Source of the DNA: Anaerolineae bacterium
GTDB lineage: Bacteria > Chloroflexota > Anaerolineae > Aggregatilineales > J027
Assembly: GCA_019913005.1 (NCBI GenBank)
Contig: JAIOHL010000355.1
Location: 1-64,000 of the forward strand
Length of the DNA stretch: 64,000 nt
Reading direction: 5' to 3'
Shown: piece by piece, positions 1 through 8,237 of the stretch
Layout of the letters: each line of letters begins with the position of its first letter
Position numbering within the stretch: position 1 is the stretch's first letter
Position numbers and translations under genes: made by a program
Notes under the pieces: model-generated
Databases searched by the model: none
What the model saw: only the letters and a program-made list of their open reading frames with translations
Told to the model about the DNA's origin: nothing

Positions 1-56
1 GCCCGCAGTAGGTCGTCAATCACCGTGTAGATGGTTACAATTAGATGCTCGTTCAT
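1..56 (-). CDS. Partial transposase, N-terminus only (possible IS982-like)
   Basis: An ATG on the minus strand at 54-56 opens a frame of 18 complete codons that runs off the left edge. The visible peptide begins MNEHLIVTIYTVIDDLL. That pattern, a short hydrophobic start followed by an ID-D-L-L stretch, resembles the N-termini of IS982-type transposases as I remember them, but 18 residues are too few to be certain. The start codon lies inside an 11-bp inverted repeat (50-60 with 109-119), which would fit the sequestered starts known from some insertion sequences. It could equally be the start of an unrelated protein. Confidence 0.3.
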   Translation of the reverse strand, partial: MNEHLIVTIYTVIDDLLR

Positions 57-119
57 GCTGTTCTGCGCTCCGCTCGTGTGTTTGGTGACTACGATTGTGG
101 AGCGTTGCCAGCATGAACG
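50..119 (-). repeat. Inverted repeat enclosing the start codon of the edge gene
   Basis: CGTTCATGCTG at 50-60 is the exact reverse complement of CAGCATGAACG at 109-119. A second nested pair, CGCTCC 66-71 and GGAGCG 99-104, lies inside it. In a minus-strand transcript that starts beyond 119 the repeat would fold over the ATG at 54-56. Confidence 0.6.
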
Positions 120-384
120 TCAACTAGCAATCAAGGTATAATTTATGAATTCCATCAACAATCTCCCAATTCAAAATAGATGTATGTAATAATATTACAT
201 CAAATTTTTTCTCTATAATCAAATATGATTGAATGTGGGATAGAATGAGCTTTAAACGTCGGCAGAAAAATAGATCAAATTTAATCCACGACTCCTGTCA
301 GTAGAAATTTGACCAACAGACAAACCAGCCCATTCGTGCTATCATATTCCGCCATTGAATAATGTAGAAGGTTCACATAGGCTT
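57..384. other. AT-rich spacer without a gene
   Basis: No credible coding frame is visible. The stretch holds the inverted repeat listed separately, a 17-bp perfect palindrome at 184-200 (ATGTAAT, AAT, ATTACAT), AT-rich DNA from 120 to 300, and a candidate promoter at 337-345 for the phosphatase gene. Confidence 0.5.
337..345 (+). promoter_or_regulatory. Extended -10 promoter for the phosphatase-kinase genes
   Basis: TGCTATCAT is an extended -10 (TGN followed by TATCAT, five of six matches). No good -35 stands at 17 bp, as at most other promoters here. Transcription would begin near 352 and give a leader of about 33 nt. Confidence 0.45.
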
Positions 385-852
385 ATGATTCGCGTACTCT
401 TCGTTTGTTTAGGGAATATCTGCCGCTCACCGATGGCGGAGGGCGTCTTTCAACACATGATCAATGAGGCCGGATTGGGCGAAAAAATCCTAATAGACTC
501 CGCCGGAACTGCCAGTTATCACGAAGGTGAACAGGCGCATAGTGGCACGCGGCGCGTTTTGCAGGAACACGGCATTGACTATCGGGGACGGGCGCGTACA
601 CTTACCCGCAATGATTTTTACAATTTTGATTACATTCTGGCGATGGACGCCGATAACCTCGCGGATATACACAGCCGTCAACCCGGTGATAGTAAGACAC
701 ATATCCGGCTGTTTTTGGACTACGCTCCTGATCAACCCGTCCGCGAAGTACCTGACCCCTACTATAATGGGCGGTTTCAGGAAGTCTATGACCTAGTATC
801 GGCGGCCTCCAAAGGATTGTTGGCGGAAATACGCACGACGCACGAGCTATAA
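385..852 (+). CDS. Low-molecular-weight protein-tyrosine phosphatase family
   Basis: A 155-residue cytosolic phosphatase of the usual family length. The P-loop C-x5-R-S lies at residues 8-15 (CLGNICRS), with Cys8 the expected nucleophile and Arg14 the phosphate binder. The general-acid motif DPYY begins at about Asp124. The ATG at 385 is chosen over an upstream in-frame TTG at 355 because the family starts directly before the beta strand leading to the P-loop and AGAAGG stands at 366-371. The next gene, a fructosamine-kinase homologue, follows after 12 bp. In that context the enzyme may act on sugar-5-phosphates attached to proteins (ribulosamine 5-phosphatase activity is known for LMW-PTP-A) rather than on phosphotyrosine. 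Family assignment is firm and the substrate is inference. Confidence 0.93.
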   Translation: MIRVLFVCLGNICRSPMAEGVFQHMINEAGLGEKILIDSAGTASYHEGEQAHSGTRRVLQEHGIDYRGRARTLTRNDFYNFDYILAMDADNLADIHSRQPGDSKTHIRLFLDYAPDQPVREVPDPYYNGRFQEVYDLVSAASKGLLAEIRTTHEL

Positions 853-864
853 GGAATTGCCCCA

Positions 865-1737
865 ATGCGCCTGCCTGTGGGAATCGAAACCGCACTGCGC
901 GATAAATTCAAGATTGAGCCAAAAGACGTGCAGCCTTGTGTTGGTGGCGACATCAACCACGCCGCGCAAATTGCCACAGTCGACGGTCTCTTATTCATCA
1001 AATGGAATGAAAAAACGCTACCGGGGATGTTTACCGCCGAATCCAAAGGGCTAAAACTCCTACGCGATTCCAAAACCCTACGTGTACCAGAGGTCATCGC
1101 GGTGCAGGAAGCGGAAGGGGAGACCCCTGCTTTTTTGGTTCTGGAATGGCTGGAATCGGGCCAAGCGAATTTGCAGACCCCGGAGCAATTGGGGCAAGGT
1201 CTCGCCACGCTGCACCGCCAAACCGCCACCAAGCATGGCCTTGACCATAATAATTTCATCGGGTCGCTCCCCCAATCGAATACACAGCAGGATTCGTGGG
1301 TGACATTTTATGCCGAACAGCGTATCCGCCCTCAATTGGAAATCGCCCGCCAAAAAGGGATGCTGCGTCCGGGGCGCGAACGAATGCTAGAAGTTTTCTT
1401 GGCCCATCTGCCAAAATTGATTCAAGATGCACCTGCTAGTTTACTGCACGGGGATTTATGGGGTGGCAATGTGATGATTCTCGCCAACCAGCAGCCTGCT
1501 GTGATTGACCCCGCTGTGTATTATGGCAATCGAGAAGTTGAATTGGCGTTTACCGAATTATTTGGCGGGTTTGCCAAGCGATTTTATGATGCCTATCACG
1601 CTGCCTATCCGCTTGAACCGGGCTACCCAAGCCGCCGCGCCCTCTATCAACTGTACCCGTTGATGGTGCATATGAATTTGTTCGGTGGGGGGTATGCCAG
1701 TCGTGTTGATTCTATCCTCAGCCAGTATGTAGGGTAA
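865..1737 (+). CDS. Fructosamine/ribulosamine kinase family protein
   Basis: 290 residues, the normal length for fructosamine-3-kinase homologues, which have the aminoglycoside-phosphotransferase fold. The catalytic loop HGDLWGGN is at residues 195-202 with Asp197 as predicted base, followed by the metal-binding DPAVYYGNRE segment. An N-terminal GDINHAA segment matches the family's nucleotide-loop region. Bacterial members phosphorylate protein-bound ribulosamines or erythrulosamines, which destabilises the sugar adduct and repairs glycated lysines. The gene lies 12 bp after an LMW-PTP gene, a neighbour pair described for bacterial members of this family, and 1 bp before the glycosyltransferase gene, so all three are probably co-transcribed. 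The exact sugar substrate cannot be read from the sequence. Confidence 0.9.
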   Translation: MRLPVGIETALRDKFKIEPKDVQPCVGGDINHAAQIATVDGLLFIKWNEKTLPGMFTAESKGLKLLRDSKTLRVPEVIAVQEAEGETPAFLVLEWLESGQANLQTPEQLGQGLATLHRQTATKHGLDHNNFIGSLPQSNTQQDSWVTFYAEQRIRPQLEIARQKGMLRPGRERMLEVFLAHLPKLIQDAPASLLHGDLWGGNVMILANQQPAVIDPAVYYGNREVELAFTELFGGFAKRFYDAYHAAYPLEPGYPSRRALYQLYPLMVHMNLFGGGYASRVDSILSQYVG

Positions 1738-1738
1738 C

Positions 1739-2671
1739 ATGTCAGATCAGCCTACCTGTTCCGTTGTCGTTCCCGTTTATAACAGCGAAGCCACCCTGAC
1801 TCCCTTGATTGAACGTCTCGCCGCTGTCCTGCCTATCCTCACCAGCCAATATGAAGTGATTTTGGTCAATGACGGTAGCCGCGATAACAGTTGGGAGGTC
1901 GTCTCCCGGCTGACGGAGACGTATTCATGGGTGCATGGCATCAATTTTATGCGGAATTATGGACAGCATAACGCGCTATTGGCAGGTATTCGTGCCGCCA
2001 GCCATGAAATCATCATCACAATGGATGACGATTTGCAGCACCCCCCCGAAGAAATCCCAAAATTGCTAGCGAAATTGGCCGAGGGCTATGATGTGGTATA
2101 CGGCACACCCCAAGAATATCCGCATGGCATCTGGCGAACGATGGCCTCACGGATCACGAAATTGGCCTTACAGGGGGCGATGGGGGCCGAAACCGCCAAA
2201 CATATTAGTGCCTTCCGTGCCTTCCGTACCCAAATTCGAGACGCCCTGACCAATTTTCAAGGGCCATATGTCTCGATTGACGTGCTGTTGACATGGGGAA
2301 CGACCCGTTTCGCGGCGGCCACCGTGCGGCATGAGGAACGGGCAGTGGGTAAATCGAATTACACTTTCCGTAAGCTCATCCGCCATACTATGAATATGAT
2401 GACGGGCTTTAGCGCCATACCCCTCCAATTAGCCAGTTTGGTCGGGTTTGTCTTCACGGTCTTTGGCATCTTGTTATTGTTGTTCGTGGTCGGGCGTTAC
2501 CTAATCGAAGGCGAGAGCGTGCCGGGGTTCCCATTTCTGGCCTCAACTATCGCTATATTTTCAGGGGCGCAGTTGTTCGCATTGGGCATCATTGGTGAAT
2601 ATCTAGCCCGGATGCACTTCCGTATGATGGATCGCCCCACCTATACCATACGCTCCAAAACGTGGGAGTAG
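1739..2671 (+). CDS. Family 2 glycosyltransferase, polyprenyl-phosphate type
   Basis: 310 residues. The GT-A domain begins with SVVVPVYNSE near residue 8 and has VNDGSRDNS and the DDD motif at residues 96-98, which bind the nucleotide sugar and metal. Two hydrophobic segments near residues 225-250 and 262-290 form a C-terminal membrane hairpin. This is the layout of DPM1/GtrB/ArnC-type enzymes that transfer a sugar to a polyprenyl phosphate at the cytoplasmic face of the membrane. It opens a cluster with an acetyltransferase, two methyltransferases and a GT-C membrane protein, which points to building or modifying a lipid-linked surface glycan. The ATG overlaps the end of the preceding gene's stop region. 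The sugar is not predictable. Confidence 0.92.
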   Translation: MSDQPTCSVVVPVYNSEATLTPLIERLAAVLPILTSQYEVILVNDGSRDNSWEVVSRLTETYSWVHGINFMRNYGQHNALLAGIRAASHEIIITMDDDLQHPPEEIPKLLAKLAEGYDVVYGTPQEYPHGIWRTMASRITKLALQGAMGAETAKHISAFRAFRTQIRDALTNFQGPYVSIDVLLTWGTTRFAAATVRHEERAVGKSNYTFRKLIRHTMNMMTGFSAIPLQLASLVGFVFTVFGILLLLFVVGRYLIEGESVPGFPFLASTIAIFSGAQLFALGIIGEYLARMHFRMMDRPTYTIRSKTWE

Positions 2672-2673
2672 CC

Positions 2674-3396
2674 ATGTATTGTCAATACTTAGACTGGGAT
2701 TCGGACTTTTTTGGTCTCCGTATTGCCAGCATATTGCCGAACCGCCTCAAACCTGATGAATTAGAAGTGATATTGGCGTGGTGCGCCGCTGAAGAAATTG
2801 ACTGTCTCTATTTTCTAAGCGACTCCAATGACCGCAACACCGTACGTTTGGTCGAAGAAAATGCCTTCCGATTGATGGATATTCGCCTTACATTGGAACG
2901 GCGCTTTCGCAAAAATCCGCTAGGGCCAACCCCGCCGGATGCTCAAATTCGTTTGGCGCAGGTAAGCGATATTCCTGATTTGCAGGCAATTGCCCGTGTG
3001 AGCCATCATGATTCGCGCTTTTTTTATGACCCCCATTTCCCCGATAAGCGATGCACCCAATTTTATGAAACATGGATTGCTAAAAGCTGTGAAGGGTATG
3101 CCGATGCTGTCTTGGTGGCCGATGTAAATGGTCAGGCAGCGGGGTACATTTCATGTCATTTGGGGAAGGATGGCACGGGCAAAATCGGCCTGTTAGCGGT
3201 CAAGCAAGAGGCACAGGGCAATGGTTTTGGCAAACGCTTAGTTGATAATTCTCTGCGTTGGTTTTGCGATCATCAAGTATATACTGTTTCAGTTGTCACA
3301 CAAGGCCGCAATGCCGTCGCCCAACTACTCTATCAGCAGTGTGGATTTTTGACCTCCAACGTTCAACTCTGGTATCACCGCTGGTTTCTGGATTAA
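2674..3396 (+). CDS. GNAT N-acetyltransferase, WecD-like
   Basis: About 240 residues. The N-terminal segment with LDWDSDFFGLRIASI resembles the opening of WecD-type acetyltransferases that acetylate nucleotide-linked amino sugars. The C-terminal half (about residues 100-235) is a GNAT fold with the acetyl-CoA loop in QEAQGNGFGKRLVD and a typical final stretch VAQLLYQQCGF. The ATG at 2674 is chosen because GGGAG stands at 2664-2668, just upstream; a GTG at 2662 is also in frame. The start sits 2 bp after the stop of the glycosyltransferase, indicating an operon. Acetylation of an amino sugar for the surface glycan is the likely role, by context. Confidence 0.85.
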   Translation: MYCQYLDWDSDFFGLRIASILPNRLKPDELEVILAWCAAEEIDCLYFLSDSNDRNTVRLVEENAFRLMDIRLTLERRFRKNPLGPTPPDAQIRLAQVSDIPDLQAIARVSHHDSRFFYDPHFPDKRCTQFYETWIAKSCEGYADAVLVADVNGQAAGYISCHLGKDGTGKIGLLAVKQEAQGNGFGKRLVDNSLRWFCDHQVYTVSVVTQGRNAVAQLLYQQCGFLTSNVQLWYHRWFLD

Positions 3397-3398
3397 AC

Positions 3399-4211
3399 AT
3401 GTCGAACGCGCCCCATCTTGCTACTCCCGATACCAGTTACGATCCTTCATTCTTTTCATTATTATTCGAGATCGAAGATCGTCATTTTTGGTTTCGTACC
3501 CGCAACCACATCATCCGCCAACTTGTCCAACAAATTACCCGTGATCTACCCGCCAATTATCGTGTTTTAGAGGTCGGCTGCGGCACAGGTAACGTGTTAC
3601 GTCACCTAGAGCAGGTATGTGCCGAAAATAGCATCATGGGCATGGATTTGTTTTGGGACGGCCTGCACTATGCCCAACAGCGCGTTACCTGTCCTTTGAT
3701 TCAAGGCGATATGCACAATCCTCCCTTCGGCGTGAGATTTGACCTGATCGGTATGTTTGATGTCTTGGAGCATCTATCCGATGACATCCAAGTCTTAGCC
3801 GACCTACATCGGATGTTAGCCCTCGGCGGCAGATTGATCTTGACCGTCCCGGCTCACGCTTCGCTCTGGAGCTATTTCGATGAAGCGTCTCATCATTATC
3901 GGCGCTACCCAAAATCCGATTTGCAGCAAAAACTGAACGCGGTTGGGTACGAAATTGAGTTCATCAGTTACTATATGATGAGTATTTTCCCGTTGGTATG
4001 GCTGGGGCGACGGATGGCATCCCTCCTAAATGGCAAAAAAGAGCAGCGCGTCGCAGATGTCAATGAAATGGCGGCGCGTGAGCTAAAAATCACCCCCGGC
4101 GTAAACGGATTTTTGACAGCATGGCTGATGCAGGAATCTCGCTTAATTTCAAATCGTAAACAACTCCCCATTGGTACCTCCTTACTGGCTATCGCCCGCA
4201 AAAAATCATGA
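3399..4211 (+). CDS. Class I SAM-dependent methyltransferase
   Basis: 270 residues. Motif I VLEVGCGTG is at about residues 56-64, followed by an acidic residue in GMDLFWDG, a GDMHNPPF motif and FDVLEHL, all typical of the UbiE/Methyltransf_11 group. The region before motif I contains EIEDRHFWFRTRN, a pattern common in methyltransferases located in polysaccharide clusters. The longer frame beginning at 3258 overlaps the acetyltransferase gene and is not needed; the ATG at 3399 follows that gene's stop directly. It overlaps the next methyltransferase by 4 bp, so the two are translationally coupled. The acceptor, a glycan or a lipid carrier, is unknown. Confidence 0.88.
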   Translation: MSNAPHLATPDTSYDPSFFSLLFEIEDRHFWFRTRNHIIRQLVQQITRDLPANYRVLEVGCGTGNVLRHLEQVCAENSIMGMDLFWDGLHYAQQRVTCPLIQGDMHNPPFGVRFDLIGMFDVLEHLSDDIQVLADLHRMLALGGRLILTVPAHASLWSYFDEASHHYRRYPKSDLQQKLNAVGYEIEFISYYMMSIFPLVWLGRRMASLLNGKKEQRVADVNEMAARELKITPGVNGFLTAWLMQESRLISNRKQLPIGTSLLAIARKKS

Positions 4212-4804
4212 TAAAAAACCTACTTCATCGCGTTGTTTCAAATCCTGTCATCTATGACCGGCTCCAAATGGCGGTGGGTTCAAAACAAATCCGCCAGCGT
4301 CTCAGTACCCATTTACAGCAGATGCCGCCGAATACGCGAGTGGTAGATTTGGGAGGTGGCACAGGTATCAACCGTGACCTATTGCCAACCCATGTGCGTT
4401 ACATCTGTTTGGATAACGATTCCCTAAAATTGCGTGGATTTAGGGAAAAGTACCCCGCCGATGTTGGCATTTTAGCCAGTGCAACCCAAGTTCCGCTGCA
4501 CAGTCAATCAGTAAATTTAGTGCTGTGTACCGCTGTTTCACACCACATCCCCGATGAATATTTGACAGCCTTTTTCAGCGAGGCGGTGCGTATCCTTAAA
4601 CCAGAGGGGTGCTTTGTGTTTATGGATGCGGTCTGGAAACCCAAACGGTGGGTGAGTCGTCTGTTATGGCGCTATGACCGAGGCAGCCATCCCCGCAAAC
4701 TAGAAACATTGCAGGGCCTATTGGAGCAACAGGGTAAAATCCTTGCATGGGAAGTGTTCTCCATTTACCACACCTATGTCATTGCGGTGGTCGCACCCAA
4801 ATAA
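4208..4804 (+). CDS. Class I SAM-dependent methyltransferase
   Basis: 198 residues, short for the class but containing the whole Rossmann core. Motif I VVDLGGGTG is at residues 45-53, CLDND follows as the ribose-binding acidic end of strand 2, and VNLVLCTAVSHHIPDEY is the equivalent of motif II. The ATG overlaps the end of the preceding methyltransferase (ATGA). It is the second of two consecutive methyltransferases in the glycan cluster. Two tandem enzymes could add two methyl groups, or one could act on the lipid carrier. The substrate is unknown. Confidence 0.87.
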   Translation: MIKNLLHRVVSNPVIYDRLQMAVGSKQIRQRLSTHLQQMPPNTRVVDLGGGTGINRDLLPTHVRYICLDNDSLKLRGFREKYPADVGILASATQVPLHSQSVNLVLCTAVSHHIPDEYLTAFFSEAVRILKPEGCFVFMDAVWKPKRWVSRLLWRYDRGSHPRKLETLQGLLEQQGKILAWEVFSIYHTYVIAVVAPK

Positions 4805-4817
4805 ATCGGAGTATAGG

Positions 4818-7022
4818 TTGAGCAAAAAAGCCGAACGTTATGTCCTCGCGTTTATCATCATCGGTTATCTCATTCTGGCAGGGAGTTATGCTCAAGGCCC
4901 ACTGTTTGAGCCACATGATGAGGATTTGCACTATGATTACATCCTTGTTTTGGCAAAAGAGCATGTGTTCCCGAACCCATATCCTGAAGAATGGACAGAA
5001 TATCTGCAACCCCCCGGCTATTATTTGCTGAATGCCCCCATTCTCGCTCTCCTGCCCGATCATGATTTTAAAGACCGCTACGAAGAGATGCGAAAAAATC
5101 CCTTTGCGGGCGAATTGATTGACATCCCCCACCAGCAAAATCGCAACCAGTATCTGCATGACCGCAGTGAATCCTTTCCTTACAAAGGCAACGATACAGC
5201 ACGGAATACCCAAGTGCTGCGCTGGTTTTCGATATTGTTAGGCCTGCTCACTTTATATTTCAGCTACCAGATTTATCAGATGCTGTGGCCCAGCCGCGCC
5301 TATCGAAGGCTGCTAGCACTTGGCATCGTTGCGTTCTGGCCGCTTTTCGTTCGTATGTTCGGGGCAATCAATAATGATAATTTGGTCTATCTGCTGGCAA
5401 CCCTCAGTCTCTATTTGGTGCTGCGCCAAATGAAGGACGGACCGTCGCTAAAACAAAACATCATCTTAGGGATCGTGCTGGGGACTAGTTTGATGACTAA
5501 ATCCTATACCGGGTTTCTCGCAATCCCAGTAGGGCTTTGGGTCGCCACTGATCGGCGCACTTGGCGGTATGTGCCGCTGATTCTTGCACTAACTCTTGGG
5601 ATCGGTGGCTGGTGGTATGTACGGAACGTCATGGTGTATGGAAATGCCACTTTTTACGATCACCCTCAGTTACAGGCTTGGTGGGTAAAACCCGGTGGCA
5701 GATTTTCATTAAGTTATGCGCTCGACACCTTTCCGTTGATCTTTCACCATTTCTGGGCACATTACCGCTTAATCGTCGTCCACCGACCTTTATACATGGG
5801 GTTCTATACCGTCAGCGTCATCAGCATAGTCGGTATGATCTTCCAAGCGTTCCGGTTCTCGCGCGTTATCTATCGTGAGAAGTGGTCGGTAGAACGTCGG
5901 TATGCCTTCAAACAAGCGCTGGTGGTCGTCGGATTTGTGGTGGGATCGTTTCTGATGATCTTTTATATTTGCGGCACAATCTACAGTGGTTATCAGGGCC
6001 GCTACGCGCTTGGAGCCATCGCAGGTATGGGGGCGTGTATGGCACTGGGCCTAGAGGGGTGGCTGCCAGAAAAAGTAAAACGACCTTTTGTATTGACCAG
6101 TATCACCTTTATGGCCGCGCTCTCGATGGTCATATTTGCAGGCTACTACCGATTTGTGTTCACCGTCTTTCCCCCGCCAAACAAAATTGAACATCCAATC
6201 GTGTATCGTTATGACAATACGGTGGAACTGATCGGTGTCAAAGAGATTTCAGTGGGTGGGCAGCCGGGCGACCTCGTTGAGATCGTGGGCTATTGGCGGG
6301 CGTTGGGTACTGTTACCAACCCCAACTATGTAGTATCAGTCACGGCGTTTGGCAGTACCGAGCTTCGTAAACACAGCTATCCGGGCGGTGGCAACATGAT
6401 AGCGACGGATTGGCGAGCAGGGGATGAATGGACTGAGCGCTACTTTATGAAGATTCCGCGTGATGCTGAAACACAGAAGGTTTATCCATTGAGCATCGGC
6501 CTCTTTGATGTGGTGACGGGTTATATCCCACCGATCACAGATGCCAATGGGCAAGAGGCGTTTCCGGTGGTCGGGCGATTCATCGTGCATGGGACGCCTG
6601 TCGCCAATCCCGCTTATGATTACACGCTTGGCAATATCATTGGCTTGACATCCACGAGTTTGCGGCGCAATGGTGATGATATTTCTCTATGTGTGGATTG
6701 GGTATCACTCAAGGCGACCTCCATTGATTTTCATTATTTTGTGCATGTTTATCAAGGTGAGGAGTATTTTACGCAAATTGACGGGCAGCCACGCAGCGGC
6801 GATTACCCAACAGGCGCATGGCTTCCCGGTGAGGTTATCAAAGACTGTATGACCATCAATGCCGCTGGACTCCCCAACGACGGTTGGTCGGTCAAGATAG
6901 GCCTGTATGACCCAACGAATTTACAGCGTCTCCCTATACATGATGAAGCGGGCAATGTCCTAGCAAACGATTGGCTTAGTTTGGTGATTGGGGAAAATGG
7001 AGCAGTTATTCCGCAGCCGTAG
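4818..7022 (+). CDS. GT-C-fold membrane glycosyltransferase-like protein
   Basis: 734 residues. A first membrane helix (about residues 8-26) is followed by HDED at residues 33-36; an acidic pair after helix 1 is the catalytic feature of GT-C enzymes such as GT39/ArnT and DUF2142 proteins. Roughly nine further hydrophobic segments reach about residue 455. The C-terminal third is a soluble, probably extracytoplasmic beta-rich region with two related modules, each opening with a VELIGV or NIIGLTS segment. The TTG at 4818 is preferred because GGAG stands about 6 bp upstream; the longer frame from 4743 overlaps the methyltransferase. It would transfer a sugar from a polyprenyl-phosphate donor on the outer face of the membrane, matching the GT2 gene that could make that donor. 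Acceptor unknown. Confidence 0.8.
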   Translation: MSKKAERYVLAFIIIGYLILAGSYAQGPLFEPHDEDLHYDYILVLAKEHVFPNPYPEEWTEYLQPPGYYLLNAPILALLPDHDFKDRYEEMRKNPFAGELIDIPHQQNRNQYLHDRSESFPYKGNDTARNTQVLRWFSILLGLLTLYFSYQIYQMLWPSRAYRRLLALGIVAFWPLFVRMFGAINNDNLVYLLATLSLYLVLRQMKDGPSLKQNIILGIVLGTSLMTKSYTGFLAIPVGLWVATDRRTWRYVPLILALTLGIGGWWYVRNVMVYGNATFYDHPQLQAWWVKPGGRFSLSYALDTFPLIFHHFWAHYRLIVVHRPLYMGFYTVSVISIVGMIFQAFRFSRVIYREKWSVERRYAFKQALVVVGFVVGSFLMIFYICGTIYSGYQGRYALGAIAGMGACMALGLEGWLPEKVKRPFVLTSITFMAALSMVIFAGYYRFVFTVFPPPNKIEHPIVYRYDNTVELIGVKEISVGGQPGDLVEIVGYWRALGTVTNPNYVVSVTAFGSTELRKHSYPGGGNMIATDWRAGDEWTERYFMKIPRDAETQKVYPLSIGLFDVVTGYIPPITDANGQEAFPVVGRFIVHGTPVANPAYDYTLGNIIGLTSTSLRRNGDDISLCVDWVSLKATSIDFHYFVHVYQGEEYFTQIDGQPRSGDYPTGAWLPGEVIKDCMTINAAGLPNDGWSVKIGLYDPTNLQRLPIHDEAGNVLANDWLSLVIGENGAVIPQP

Positions 7023-7027
7023 GAGTA

Positions 7028-7795
7028 TTAAAATTCGTTGGAGATGCGCTTTAAAAAGGCCACACTTTGCAGACGTTGTTCCAAAAGATACATGATGGTC
7101 GAGTGTAATACCTGTTCTAATTTGAAATGATTTTCGGGGCGGAGCTTTAGGTTTTTGACCTCAGCCCATTGATGGCGTGTGAAATGTCGCAAAATCTTAA
7201 AATCATTGAGGGGCAGGCCGATCATATATGAATGACCAACCGCGTGAGATGGTGATACGACCCCGCCATCTTCGGCACTGTAGAATTGATCTTCGGCCTG
7301 CAATTCCTCTCCGCTGACTGCACATTCAAACAACGACGGCGCATAGCCCATCACTTCAAGTAGGCGCAATTCAAAATAGCGGGCGGCCAAACGCAAATCT
7401 ATTTCCGGTTCGCACAGCCACCCCAACCCCGCCACCAACAACTCATACGCCCCCGCATTCTCCTCATTATCCGCTGAAAAACGATCTGTCAATTCAGCAA
7501 ATAGATTAGCATAGGCAATGCGATTGAGGTCGTCATGCAGAGCTAGAAATGGCTCGATGAGATCAATCTGGGTCACAATATTGAGATTGCGTCCCTCCCC
7601 AACAACCATCTCGACCACCGTGTATAGCTCAACATGTCCCGCCGAACGTGAGGTGGGGCGACGGGCGCCTTTGGCAATCGCCCTAATTTTGCCGAGGTGG
7701 GGAGTAAGCAGGGTTAACAGGCGGTCAGCCTCGCCAAAATCACTGCGCCGCAAAATAACCGCCGGGGTTTTAAACGTTCGGCTACGATCCGTCAC
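7028..7795 (-). CDS. recO: DNA repair protein RecO
   Basis: About 255 residues. It has an N-terminal OB-fold (AVILRRSDFGEADRLLTLLT, then GKIRAIAKGARR) and a helical C-terminal domain, the RecO arrangement for loading RecA on SSB-coated DNA together with RecR. The Zn-finger cysteines of some RecO proteins are mostly missing. The GTG at 7795 is chosen because AAAGG lies about 5 bases upstream on the minus strand; an in-frame start at 7846 would intrude far into cdd. It overlaps the end of cdd by 14 bp. The order CorC-like gene, cdd, recO resembles the widespread cdd-era-recO neighbourhood, here without era. Its stop is 5 bp from the convergent glycosyltransferase gene. Confidence 0.93.
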   Translation of the reverse strand: MTDRSRTFKTPAVILRRSDFGEADRLLTLLTPHLGKIRAIAKGARRPTSRSAGHVELYTVVEMVVGEGRNLNIVTQIDLIEPFLALHDDLNRIAYANLFAELTDRFSADNEENAGAYELLVAGLGWLCEPEIDLRLAARYFELRLLEVMGYAPSLFECAVSGEELQAEDQFYSAEDGGVVSPSHAVGHSYMIGLPLNDFKILRHFTRHQWAEVKNLKLRPENHFKLEQVLHSTIMYLLEQRLQSVAFLKRISNEF

Positions 7796-8237
7796 GTTCG
7801 CCTTTCCGATTACCCACGCGCTCTTTATTGAGATTGGCTGGCCCAAATCCTTCTGGCAGAAGTTCGCGGAGGGGCTTTTGCATTAACAGTGTGCCATCAG
7901 CATCTGCAATCAGCACAAGCATATCGGGGTTAAACTCATTCAACACTTGGCGGCATTCCCCACAGGGCGTTCCACCATTTTCGGTCACGACAGCAACGGC
8001 TTGAAATGACATACAACCCTCGCTAATTGCCTTGACCACTGCGCTACGCTCGGCACAAATCCCCACCGGGTAGGCGGCGTTTTCGACATTGCAACCTGTA
8101 TAGATGTCACCATTCTCCCCCAACAAGGCTGCCCCAACGTAATAATGGCTGTAAGGAGCATAAGCGCGTTGGCGGACGGTTTTGGCTTTTTCAATCAACT
8201 GCCGAATCGTCTCGGAGGACAGGCTGGGTGTAGACAT
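7782..8237 (-). CDS. cdd: Cytidine deaminase
   Basis: 151 residues, slightly longer than the small tetrameric form because of a C-terminal tail. It deaminates cytidine and deoxycytidine to uridine compounds in pyrimidine salvage. The zinc site is complete: CAE at residues 61-63 (Cys61 ligand, Glu63 proton shuttle) and PCGEC with Cys92 and Cys95. The substrate motif GCNVENAAYP precedes it. The ATG abuts the stop of the upstream CorC-like gene and the tail overlaps recO by 14 bp, so the three genes form a tight minus-strand operon. Confidence 0.96.
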   Translation of the reverse strand: MSTPSLSSETIRQLIEKAKTVRQRAYAPYSHYYVGAALLGENGDIYTGCNVENAAYPVGICAERSAVVKAISEGCMSFQAVAVVTENGGTPCGECRQVLNEFNPDMLVLIADADGTLLMQKPLRELLPEGFGPANLNKERVGNRKGERDGS

